A stretch of DNA of 64,000 nt, from the NCBI GenBank assembly GCA_947258705.1, contig CAMYJA010000007.1, positions 208,424 to 272,423 on the forward strand, in the 5' to 3' direction. The stretch comes from an uncultured Hyphomicrobiaceae bacterium. GTDB taxonomy: Bacteria > Pseudomonadota > Alphaproteobacteria > Rhizobiales > CAMYJA01. Positions 21,480 through 28,825 of the stretch are shown here, piece by piece. The translations under genes were made by a program, and so were the position numbers. Each line of letters starts with the position of its first letter. Within the stretch, counting starts at the first letter, position 1. The notes below the pieces were generated by a model. That model was not told the origin of the DNA. It did no database searches and was given only the letters and a program-made list of their open reading frames with translations.

Positions 21480-21571
21480 GCCCCCGAGAACGGCGAAACA
21501 TGAGTTTTTTCGTTTTCGACCTCCGAATCTGAACCGGACAATTTTTCCGAATTGATCAAGGGGGCTGCCGC

Positions 21572-21937
21572 ATGCTGGATCAAATTCTCTGGGTCAATGC
21601 GCTCATCTGCCTTGCCGCCGGTGCGGCTCTCATTCTCGTTCCCAAAATCACCATCCGCGCACTGGGCCTGCCTGCCACCATGCAATACTTTTATGTGCGT
21701 CTTTTCGGCGCCGCGCTCATCGGCATCGCTTTGTCGATCATTATTGAAAGAGCAAGCGTTCATTCGATCGGTCTCGGGGCGGGAGGCGCCATTGCCTTGA
21801 ATTTCACAGCCGCAATAACGCTGGCGCTGCAGCTGATGCTCGTCCGGACCGGCATGACGGTCAGAGGGCGGATCCTATTGTGGGCCCTCGTGTTCATCCT
21901 CGGTTTTATCGGCTTTGTCCTGATCGCCTATACCTGA
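21572..21937 (+). CDS. hypothetical four-helix membrane protein
   Basis: A 121-residue very hydrophobic protein with about four transmembrane helices (residues near 5-25, 40-60, 68-90 and 98-118), separated by short charged loops (IIERAS, RTGMTVRGR). I do not recognise the family; it resembles small uncharacterised membrane proteins. It lies downstream of the lipoprotein gene with 92 bases between. The start ATG follows GGGGGCTGCCGC. Confidence 0.6.
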   Translation: MLDQILWVNALICLAAGAALILVPKITIRALGLPATMQYFYVRLFGAALIGIALSIIIERASVHSIGLGAGGAIALNFTAAITLALQLMLVRTGMTVRGRILLWALVFILGFIGFVLIAYT

Positions 21938-22034
21938 TCGCCGCATACCTTCCATCCTCTTCCGACAACTGCCAGGCCCGGGCCCGCCAGAGGCTGAAAA
22001 TAATCCAGGAATTAACCCTGCAGGGAACCCTGAA

Positions 22035-22050
22035 TGGCACAGGATTTGCC
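22035..22050 (+). promoter_or_regulatory. Sigma-54 (-24/-12) promoter motif
   Basis: TGGCACAGGATTTGCC has GG and GC exactly 10 bases apart and matches the sigma-54 consensus TGGCAC-N5-TTGC without error. It lies about 38 bases upstream of the acyltransferase ATG, so transcription would start near 22061. A CCCTGCAGGG palindrome sits just upstream (near 22016-22025). An NtrC-family activator gene is 9 kb away, though nothing links the two directly. Confidence 0.65.
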
Positions 22051-22087
22051 AGTTGATCCTTAGTTTTCAACCGGGAAACAAGGACGT

Positions 22088-23332
22088 ATGGCGCTTAAAG
22101 ACCATCAATTCGATGACGCGGACCGGCTAGCGGTGTCGGCGGATCGTGCCGCTCATTCCCGATTTGAGACATATGGGGTCAAAGAGGGCGCGCAGTTCGC
22201 CGTTGAAACCATCGAACAGGTTTCGCGATTTGAAGAACTCGAGCCATATTGGAACGATCTTTACACGCGCATCGCGTCGCCCAAACATGTTTTCCAGACG
22301 TTCAACTGGCATTGGCACTGGTGCAATCACTATTTTCACGGCAGCGGAATGAAACTGCGGATTGTCGCCGTCTGGTCCGATGACCGCCTGGTCATGGTCT
22401 GGCCGCTACTGATCAAGCGCTCGCTCGGTGTGCGTCAGCTGCAATTCATGGGCGCACCCGTCTCGCAATATGGCGACGTCCTGGTCGATGAGGGGCATGC
22501 CGGCGGCGATCTCCTCACCGACGTCTGGAATTATATCCAGCGGCATATAAAAGCCGATGTAATCGCGCTCGAAAAGGTCCGGGGCGATAGCCCGGCCGCT
22601 CCACTCCTGAAGTCGAAGCCAGGCATCGTCACGAGCTGCGCGGAGGCGCCCTTTCTCGACCTCGCTTCGGCCAGCGACTATGCGAATTACGAAATGCGCT
22701 TTTCGGGCCGTACACGAAAAAACAGGCGTCGTCAGCGCCGGCGGCTGGGCGAATTGGGACCCGTCCGGTTTCAAACACTGACCGAGGGTCCGGTGGCGCA
22801 AAAAATGGTCGGTCAGGCCATTTTTTGCAAGCGTGAATGGCTGAAGAAAAGGGGATTTGTGTCGCGGGCCTTCGCGGATGCAAAGTTCGATGCGTTTTTT
22901 ACCGATGTCGCCGGCTCGGTCGATCGACCCACGGGTTGCATTGTCGGCCTTCTCTATTCCAATTCAAGGCCGGTGGCCTATGACATCGGTTTTTATTCGG
23001 GCAATAACATCGTTGCGCATATCGGCGCTTATGACGGCGAATATGAGCGCTTTGGCCCCGGCGGGCTCCTGACCGAAAATACGCTTAAATATTGCTATGA
23101 GCGGGGCATTGAGCACTACGACTTCATGGCTCCGAAAGCGGATTATAAAATGTCCTGGGCCGATGGCTGTGTGGAGGTCTGCGACTATGCCTATCCCCTG
23201 AGCGGCATCGGCTCGGCTTATGCGAGGGGCATCTTATGGTTCGTCCGCAATGCGATCAAAAACGTGCTCGCATATCTCCCCGTCAGCGCGCGCCGTCTGA
23301 CACACCGGCTTTTTCGGGTGGTCGGATACTAA
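22088..23332 (+). CDS. CelD/BcsL-family GNAT acyltransferase
   Basis: A 414-residue cytoplasmic protein of the CelD-like acetyltransferase family (Acetyltransf_6, related to FemAB folds). Typical parts are the aromatic VFQTFNWHWHWCNHYF near residue 73, DRLVMVWPLLIKR, and the GNAT-like core from residue 265 on, including VGLLYSNSRPVAYDIGFYSGNNIVAHIGAYD and YDFMAPKADYKMSWADG. Relatives sit in exopolysaccharide or cellulose loci, but no such genes are nearby. It is the gene behind the sigma-54 promoter motif. The acyl acceptor is unknown. Confidence 0.8.
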   Translation: MALKDHQFDDADRLAVSADRAAHSRFETYGVKEGAQFAVETIEQVSRFEELEPYWNDLYTRIASPKHVFQTFNWHWHWCNHYFHGSGMKLRIVAVWSDDRLVMVWPLLIKRSLGVRQLQFMGAPVSQYGDVLVDEGHAGGDLLTDVWNYIQRHIKADVIALEKVRGDSPAAPLLKSKPGIVTSCAEAPFLDLASASDYANYEMRFSGRTRKNRRRQRRRLGELGPVRFQTLTEGPVAQKMVGQAIFCKREWLKKRGFVSRAFADAKFDAFFTDVAGSVDRPTGCIVGLLYSNSRPVAYDIGFYSGNNIVAHIGAYDGEYERFGPGGLLTENTLKYCYERGIEHYDFMAPKADYKMSWADGCVEVCDYAYPLSGIGSAYARGILWFVRNAIKNVLAYLPVSARRLTHRLFRVVGY

Positions 23333-23365
23333 CCCTTGTCAGCCCGCATCATCCTGTAAATGCAA

Positions 23366-24001
23366 TCAGCTCGGAATTGCCTCGCCGCGATAGTGAAAGC
23401 CGATCAACGCCGGCGTATGGGGCAATGTGTAATTCTCCAGACTGGATATCTCGAAGCCCGCGTCTTGAATCAGCCCGGCAATGTTGCGGTTGAGGTTGCA
23501 GCCGCCCGCGAGTTTCTTCCATAGCGGATTCAGGCGGTCCTGCCATTTGACGGTTCCGGGATTTGTCGAGCGGCCATGCTCGCAGAAAAGAAGGCGGCCG
23601 CCCGGCTTTAAAACACGACGGATTTCGGCCAGAGCCAGTTCGGGACGCGGGATTGTGCAGAAACTGTAGGTCACGAGCGCCGTGTCGGCGCTGGCCGTCT
23701 CGAGCGACATGTCCTCGGCGCTTTCCTGCCGGACCTCGATTTCGAAATCCGCATTGTCCCATCTCTTTCTGCCGATTTCATTGAGCTTGGGATCCGGGTC
23801 GATACCGATGACCGCCCTGACCTTGCCGGGATCGTAATGGGGAACGTTTAAACCCGATCCTATGCCCACTTCGAGCACCACGCCCGCCGCTTTAGGCACG
23901 ATCTTGCGCCGCTGTTCAGCGATCACGCCGAGCGAACAGGCGCCATGCACGAGATAGGGCGCGATATGTCGGCTGTAAAAGCCGGGTTTCGATGGGCACA
24001 T
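23366..24001 (-). CDS. class I SAM-dependent methyltransferase
   Basis: A 211-residue methyltransferase of the type 11/UbiE-like group. The SAM-binding motif I is VVLEVGIGSGLN near residue 41; VIGIDPDP follows as motif post-I, and EIRRVLKPGGRLLFCEHGRS is the typical motif III. The closing PHTPALIGFHYRGEA resembles METTL7-like small-molecule methyltransferases. It converges on the acyltransferase gene with 33 bases between stop codons. The substrate is unknown. Confidence 0.85.
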   Translation of the reverse strand: MCPSKPGFYSRHIAPYLVHGACSLGVIAEQRRKIVPKAAGVVLEVGIGSGLNVPHYDPGKVRAVIGIDPDPKLNEIGRKRWDNADFEIEVRQESAEDMSLETASADTALVTYSFCTIPRPELALAEIRRVLKPGGRLLFCEHGRSTNPGTVKWQDRLNPLWKKLAGGCNLNRNIAGLIQDAGFEISSLENYTLPHTPALIGFHYRGEAIPS

Positions 24002-24076
24002 GGGCGTCTTCCCGTCGGTGCGTTGAGAAATGTACGACGATCAGCTTCTGATATGGGGCGCCTCCGCGCTTTTGGC

Positions 24077-24235
24077 AAATGGCGGGTGCATTGGGGACAG
24101 CATTGGTGGAGGGCAGCATCGATTAAGGGCCGTTAACCGCCGGGTGCCATCTCAGTCCTTTGCGCGAATGGCCTCCGGTTCCGCTCAAGATGCAAAACCA
24201 GCCGATTGAGGTTTTACGTTGCAAGGGCTGTTCGT
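24077..24235. repeat. 160-bp direct repeat, copy A
   Basis: This block, from AAATGGCGGGTGCATTGGGG to GCAAGGGCTGTTCGT, recurs at 27444-27608 in the same orientation with roughly 90 percent identity by eye. The differences are scattered substitutions and a variable GGGGCATT run near the start. It ends four bases before the stop codon of the kinase gene. It has no coding capacity I trust and looks like a dispersed intergenic repeat. Confidence 0.8.
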
Positions 24236-24239
24236 CACA

Positions 24240-25055
24240 CTAAGCAGAAACCGGAAGTCGCAATGTAACCGTTGCTCCTTTTTCAGGTCCGTCACTGCAT
24301 ACATAAAGCGCGCCCTGGTGCATTTCCGCGATACGAATAACGGACCACAATCCGAGCCCCGTACTCTTTTCGCCGCCAGTGGGGCGGGCAGATAGTTTTT
24401 GAAACGGCCGTCCGAAGTGAACCAAATCATCGGCTGTAAAACCTTGTCCCTGGTCTCGTATATGGATGAGGACGGAGCTTTTCACGCGTCTGATCTCACA
24501 GCAAATATGCGTGCCGCACCGTGAATATTTGACGGCGTTGCCGATCAGATTGTCAATTGCTTCCACGAGCAACATCTCGTTACAATTAACCAGACCAGCG
24601 TGACCGCTAATAGATATGGAGATCCGTTTTTTTTGCGCATTGTCCAAACTTAATTCGACGGCAGCAGCAACGAGATCTTTCAACTGACAGGCTTCGAAGG
24701 CCATTGGATCTTTGCCGCCCCGAGCAATATCGATAAGTCGTTGCAGCATACCCTCAACCCGGTCCGCTGCACGAAGACCGCGATCCAGGATCCTCTCCCT
24801 GTTGCGCAAATTGTCGTCCTGAGGTTTTCTGGCCAGAATCTCCAAAACAGATATGATACATGTTAGCGAGTTGCGTAAATCATGCGCGGTGATCGTCGCA
24901 AATTCCAACATTTCATTTTGTTGGTGCCACTGGTTGTCGGCAGCGTTTCCGTGACGCGACGGGCTGGTAAGACCGGGATAAGATACCCGCTCATTAGAGC
25001 TGTTAATGTCGTGCGGTCTTTGAAGTTGTTCAAACATTCTTCTGGTCCAGGTCAC
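24240..25055 (-). CDS. sensorless histidine kinase
   Basis: A 271-residue kinase with the phospho-acceptor His58 in AHDLRNSL, N box NLIGNAVKYS, G1 box IRDQGQGF and G2 box STGLGLWS, all intact. It has only about 45 polar residues before the H box: no transmembrane segment, PAS or other sensor domain. It is therefore cytoplasmic and must receive its signal from a partner. No response regulator gene is adjacent. It sits inside the segment bracketed by the 160-bp repeats. Confidence 0.85.
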   Translation of the reverse strand: MTWTRRMFEQLQRPHDINSSNERVSYPGLTSPSRHGNAADNQWHQQNEMLEFATITAHDLRNSLTCIISVLEILARKPQDDNLRNRERILDRGLRAADRVEGMLQRLIDIARGGKDPMAFEACQLKDLVAAAVELSLDNAQKKRISISISGHAGLVNCNEMLLVEAIDNLIGNAVKYSRCGTHICCEIRRVKSSVLIHIRDQGQGFTADDLVHFGRPFQKLSARPTGGEKSTGLGLWSVIRIAEMHQGALYVCSDGPEKGATVTLRLPVSA

Positions 25056-25169
25056 CGGGCTTATTCGAAAATTATTTAGCCGGGTGGGGGTTTCTGTTTT
25101 CGGTCATTATCAGTATTCGAGAGCAGCGCAGACGCTGTCTGTTAACTCCCGGATTTTCCGGGATTAGAT

Positions 25170-25520
25170 TCACAACAACGCTCTCGGCGGTATGCACGGA
25201 CTGGCTCGATGCTGTTCAAAATCATCTGATTGCCATGGGGCGCAACCTGTCGGCTTCAATTTTTGCGTCGATTTGGATTTGCTGACGATCAGCCGGGCGG
25301 CATACCGCAATCCGTCGAGATCGATGTCGTGGGATTCGCTTGCGGCGAGAAGGAAAATGAGACCAAACGCCCGCAGAACAATTTTGAAACCGGACCTCTC
25401 GCGCGCGGTCCTCGCGATCGAGGTCGCGACCGGTGTCTCCACGGTCCGTGCAGTCTCGTCCATGCGTCGTGCGATCTGATCTTTACATAGCTCGGGATAG
25501 ACTTTTGCCGGGTCAAACAT
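25170..25520 (-). CDS. hypothetical protein divergent from LysR gene
   Basis: A 116-residue frame with a good AAGGAACAAGG ribosome site before the ATG. It contains one hydrophobic stretch (IVLRAFGLIFLLAAS, residues about 47-61) after a helical, Arg-rich N-terminal region, so it may be a membrane-anchored small protein. No family is recognised, and the C-terminal 35 residues look random. It diverges from the LysR-type gene with an inverted-repeat operator between them, which is the main reason for believing it. Two overlapping plus-strand frames exist but have weaker support. Confidence 0.4.
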   Translation of the reverse strand: MFDPAKVYPELCKDQIARRMDETARTVETPVATSIARTARERSGFKIVLRAFGLIFLLAASESHDIDLDGLRYAARLIVSKSKSTQKLKPTGCAPWQSDDFEQHRASPCIPPRALL

Positions 25521-25602
25521 TACCTTGTTCCTTGTCAGGTTTGTCGTGACCCAAATATGCGACCGTCTACATCTAAACGGAAATACCGATTAGGTCTGAA
25601 TT

Positions 25603-25621
25603 TGATAGCTAACGTCTATCA
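25603..25621. promoter_or_regulatory. LysR-type operator (T-N11-A inverted repeat)
   Basis: TGATAG (25603-25608) and CTATCA (25616-25621) form a perfect dyad with a 7-base spacer, containing the T-N11-A core that LysR regulators bind. It lies 60 bases upstream of the LysR-type ATG and about 80 bases upstream of the divergent gene at 25520. Confidence 0.6.
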
Positions 25622-25681
25622 GACCGTCGGTGACATGATGCTTGACAAAAACTGCCGTCCCGAAGGGAGTTTTTCAAACCA

Positions 25682-26572
25682 ATGGAAATGCATCAAATCA
25701 GGTATTTTTTGGCAGTTTGCCAAACCCTCAATTTTACGCGTGCTGCAGAAGAATGTAATGTTGCACAGCCGTCGTTGACCCGCGCGATCAAAAAACTTGA
25801 GGCCGAACTTGGAGGCGAGCTTTTTTTGCGCGAACGCGCCCGAACGCATATCTCTGAACTTGGCCGGACGATGCAGCCACTCCTTGCCAAGAGCTATGAA
25901 AGCGTACTGACGGCAAAGTTGCAGGCTGAACAATATAACAAGGTGGAGATCGCGCATCTCAGGCTTGGAGTGTCGCGCAGTGTCAATGCCGGCATTCTGA
26001 TGACCGCACTGAAAGAGCTTAATGCAGCCCTGCCCGAGCTTGAGATACATCTTGTCCGGGGCTGCGCCGACGAACTTGAAAAACTTCTCGAGGAGGGTGC
26101 GATTGAGCTCGCGATCACGGCAAAGGACGAACCCGATTGGTCGCGCATCGATCACTGGCCGTTGTTTTCGGAGGATTTCAAGGTGGCGATGAGCGCGGAA
26201 CACCCATTGGCCAATCAGAGTTCCATCAAGCTCAAACAAATTACCAAAGAGTGCGTCGTCAGGAGGACACATTGCGAGCATAGCGCCGCATTCAATGCTT
26301 TACTCCGTGCGCACAACTTGTCGATCGAGCATAGCCATGAAACGGCAAACGAGACCGATCACAAAATCATGCTCCGTAATGGAATGGGAGTGGGTATGGT
26401 GCCCAATAGCGTAGCCCCATCCGGCGATGGCATTATCAAACTTCCCTTGGAAGATATCGAGGTGCGGCGCTCGCTTGTTCTTCTCGCTGTTGCGGGCCGG
26501 AAATATTCAGTGCCAGCAGAATTGCTTATCAAGCTGCTCAGATCTTCCGACTGGTCCGACTATGAAAATTGA
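25682..26572 (+). CDS. LysR-family transcriptional regulator
   Basis: A 296-residue LysR regulator. The N-terminal winged helix is textbook: MEMHQIRYFLAVCQTLNFTRAAEECNVAQPSLTRAIKKLEAELGGELFLRER. The remainder is the periplasmic-binding-like effector domain (LRLGVSRSVNAGILMTALKELNAALPELEI). It converges on the peroxiredoxin gene, which ends one base after its stop codon. A dyad at 25603-25621 suggests autoregulation and control of the divergent small gene. The cofactor is unknown. Confidence 0.92.
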   Translation: MEMHQIRYFLAVCQTLNFTRAAEECNVAQPSLTRAIKKLEAELGGELFLRERARTHISELGRTMQPLLAKSYESVLTAKLQAEQYNKVEIAHLRLGVSRSVNAGILMTALKELNAALPELEIHLVRGCADELEKLLEEGAIELAITAKDEPDWSRIDHWPLFSEDFKVAMSAEHPLANQSSIKLKQITKECVVRRTHCEHSAAFNALLRAHNLSIEHSHETANETDHKIMLRNGMGVGMVPNSVAPSGDGIIKLPLEDIEVRRSLVLLAVAGRKYSVPAELLIKLLRSSDWSDYEN

Positions 26573-26573
26573 G

Positions 26574-27272
26574 TCAGCTTGAGATACTGCCAAGTGCCGC
26601 CAGAATATCGTGTGGCGCCATGCGGGTGCGGAAGTCCGGGTGAACGTAATCCGCAATTATTTTTCCGTCCTGTGCAACGACATATGTGGCCGGCAGCGGC
26701 AAGAACATCCCATGATTTCCCTGGTCCGCGCCAAGATCGACGCCGAATTCCAGAAGTGCCTGATGCACAGCATCTCCATTTGCCATCATCAATCCGCATG
26801 ACAAAGCATAGCTGTTATCCATATCGCACAGTATCGCAAATGGCAGGTCAATGGCCTCCCGGAGCCGTTTTGCAGCAGGAACACGTTGCGGCGTTATCGA
26901 TACAATTTCCGCGCCGAGGGCTTTAACCTCGTCATGAATGCCGGCAAGCCCCAGAAGCTCCAATTTGCAATAGGGGCACCAATAGCCCCTGTTGAAACTT
27001 ACAACGAGCGGGCCTGAGGCAAGCAGACTGTCAGAATTGACGAGACGCCCGTCAACATCCGGTAAAATGAACTGGAGAAGTTTGGAGCCGGTCTTTATGG
27101 CATCCGACCCCGCGCCCGAAGATGTCAGCCGTTCCACAAGATCTTTGTACAGCGCGCCGAATTTTGGGAGATTTTTATCCTCCCAGCGTGAAAATGCGGC
27201 AAGTTTCTCTGCCAGGGTAATGTCGAGGCATCTCAGCGCATCAAAATCGAGTTCCAAGGCTGTATCGCTCAT
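26574..27272 (-). CDS. peroxiredoxin-like (AhpC/TSA) protein with CPYC motif
   Basis: A 232-residue thioredoxin-fold protein of the AhpC/TSA peroxiredoxin-like group. The active-site region is SFNRGYWCPYCKLEL with Cys99 and Cys102, a CxxC arrangement rather than the classic peroxiredoxin PxxxTxxC. An N-terminal helical domain of about 70 residues precedes it. Members probably reduce peroxides or disulfides in the cytoplasm. I chose the ATG at 27272, 11 codons inside the open frame, because it follows AATAGGCCGCAA. The LysR gene converges on it, so control by that regulator is possible but not shown by position. Confidence 0.82.
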   Translation of the reverse strand: MSDTALELDFDALRCLDITLAEKLAAFSRWEDKNLPKFGALYKDLVERLTSSGAGSDAIKTGSKLLQFILPDVDGRLVNSDSLLASGPLVVSFNRGYWCPYCKLELLGLAGIHDEVKALGAEIVSITPQRVPAAKRLREAIDLPFAILCDMDNSYALSCGLMMANGDAVHQALLEFGVDLGADQGNHGMFLPLPATYVVAQDGKIIADYVHPDFRTRMAPHDILAALGSISS

Positions 27273-27443
27273 TTGCGGCCTATTTCCACTTGGGTGCACA
27301 ACCAAACTTTAGTTGGTCGGCGATTTATGCAGGGTCAAACCTATAAAGCCCGGACGCCGGTGAAGCAATGGTCCTTTTCGTGGTCAATGGCGAATTACGA
27401 GCCAAAGAAATTTCGATGTCGGGCAGCTCTCTCGTCGCGGTAA

Positions 27444-27608
27444 AAATGGTGGGTGCATTGGGGGGCATTGGGGGCATTGGGGGAGGGCAGCACGATTAAG
27501 GGCCATTTACCGCCGGGTGCCGTCTCAGCCCTTTGCGCGAATGGCCTCCGGTTCCGCTCATGATGCAAAACCAGCCGATTGAGGTTTTGCGCTGCAAGGG
27601 CTGTTCAT
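27444..27608. repeat. 160-bp direct repeat, copy B
   Basis: Second copy of the block at 24077-24235, same orientation, with an expanded GGGGCATT motif (three tandem GGGGGCATT-like units near 27459-27481). It occupies most of the 27273-27629 gap between the peroxiredoxin and ArsR genes; no gene is seen in the remainder. Confidence 0.8.
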
Positions 27609-27629
27609 GACCCAAGGCGGACCTTGCTG

Positions 27630-27965
27630 TCATTTCTCCACGAGCTTCTGAAGTCGTCCAATCGCATCATCCCATTGCTGCGACGCCCGTTCGAGATAGC
27701 GCTTTGCCTCGCCCAACCTGTTTGACTGGAGAGTGAAGCGAATTTCCCGCCCCACGCGTTCGCTTGTGACGAGGCGGGTTTGCTCCAAGATCGTCAGATG
27801 CTTGGTCACGCCCTGTCGGGAAAGTCCCATGCCACGTGTCAATTGCACAATCGATTGTGGTTGTCCGTTGGCGAGGCGCGCCAACAGCGCCAGGCGCTTT
27901 CTGTCGCCGAGAGCTGCGAACACTGGCGCGGCGGTGGTTGCGTTGAGTTCACGAGTGCGACGTGA
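27630..27965 (-). CDS. ArsR-family transcriptional regulator
   Basis: A 111-residue winged-helix repressor: VFAALGDRKRLALLARLANGQPQSIVQLTRGMGLSRQGVTKHLTILEQTRLVTSERVGREIRF. No metal-binding cysteine motif (CVC) is present, so it is of the non-metal type usually paired with SRPBCC proteins. Its ATG at 27965 overlaps the end of the SRPBCC gene by 17 bases, so the two are translationally coupled. It probably represses its own operon through the dyad at 28452-28465. Confidence 0.88.
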   Translation of the reverse strand, partial: SRRTRELNATTAAPVFAALGDRKRLALLARLANGQPQSIVQLTRGMGLSRQGVTKHLTILEQTRLVTSERVGREIRFTLQSNRLGEAKRYLERASQQWDDAIGRLQKLVEK

Positions 27966-28401
27966 CATGGGCGGTAATGTTGTTTGCTTGAATGTCCCAG
28001 CCTTGGGTATTGCCACGCAGAACTTTAAGGCGACGAGGTTCAGGTAGCGCTTCGAAACCGCTTTCGGTGATGGTCAAACGAGTTCCATCACTCGTTGGTT
28101 CAAGACGAAACTCGACGAGTGTCATTGGCTGTTCGGAAATATCAACACCCAGGTCTTCATCGAAGTCGTGCCATCTGAATGACAGAAACTCTTCAGGATC
28201 CAAACGCTCAACCACTGCTCGCCAAGGAAGGTGTTCGCAGCCCGGATAGGTCATCATGCCGGTGGACACGACGCCAGGTTCGAAGGGTCCGTCTAACTTG
28301 ACGCGGAACCATTGCCCAAACTCCAGGGGATCGGATAAGGCGCGCCAAACCCGAGCAACTGGCGCCGCCAATTCGATTGTCTTGACGATACGATCGGCCA
28401 T
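27949..28401 (-). CDS. SRPBCC (AHSA1-like) domain protein
   Basis: A 150-residue START-like protein: MADRIVKTIELAAPVARVWRALSDPLEFGQWF at the start, then SFRWHDFDEDLG, and GTRLTITESGFEALPEPRR near the end. These are the AHSA1/activator-of-Hsp90-like signatures. Such proteins have a hydrophobic pocket; their ligand is usually unknown. The ATG at 28401 has an AGAGG ribosome site; ATGs at 28425 and upstream are weaker. It is the first gene of an operon with the ArsR regulator, a very common pairing. Confidence 0.88.
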   Translation of the reverse strand: MADRIVKTIELAAPVARVWRALSDPLEFGQWFRVKLDGPFEPGVVSTGMMTYPGCEHLPWRAVVERLDPEEFLSFRWHDFDEDLGVDISEQPMTLVEFRLEPTSDGTRLTITESGFEALPEPRRLKVLRGNTQGWDIQANNITAHVTSHS

Positions 28402-28451
28402 AAGAGCGACCTCTTGGTTGCTCATTACAGTATAATGTTGTTGGCAAATAG

Positions 28452-28465
28452 CAACCATAAGGTTG
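28452..28465. promoter_or_regulatory. Candidate ArsR operator
   Basis: CAACC-ATAA-GGTTG is a perfect inverted repeat about 50 bases upstream of the SRPBCC start codon, next to an AT-rich TATAATG stretch at about 28431-28437. Position and symmetry suit an ArsR-family dimer. Confidence 0.55.
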
Positions 28466-28825
28466 TGCTTTAAAAGCGTCTCTTATTGGCCCATCGCGTC
28501 GATGTCACAAATCGGGGTCAGGGCAGCTTTTGCCAACAGCGGACGTAGACAGCTTGTAGCGGTGCACTTCGCTAATTTCCGCTCCTGTATAACTTCCGCC
28601 GAACGTCTCGTCGCCGGCAACCGTGATGCCATCTTCCCCTCCGGATCGACTGTCACCGTCTCCTCTGTCTCGCGACCTGCCGTTTTCCTGTGCGAAAGCT
28701 GCCGCCGGTTTACTTGTAAGCCCGGAACGAAAAATGCCGCGAACTCCGTTCCGAAGCCGCGGCATTAGCCGTTTCATGAACTGTCTCATGCGGTCGGCCG
28801 GGGCCGGATGCGCATGATTTGCGTA
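28466..28825. other. Intergenic region with probable dispersed-repeat remnant
   Basis: No reliable gene. Frames on both strands exist (for example 28463-28768 plus and 28505-28789 minus), but neither has a recognisable domain or a good ribosome site. The segment around 28490-28610 reads like the spurious dispersed ORFs common in Hyphomicrobiales-type genomes. Confidence 0.3.

Noticed and set aside
28463-28789. Overlapping 94- and 101-residue frames between the SRPBCC and L,D-transpeptidase genes
   Set aside because: Antisense to one another, compositionally odd, without start signals; more likely a dispersed repeat.
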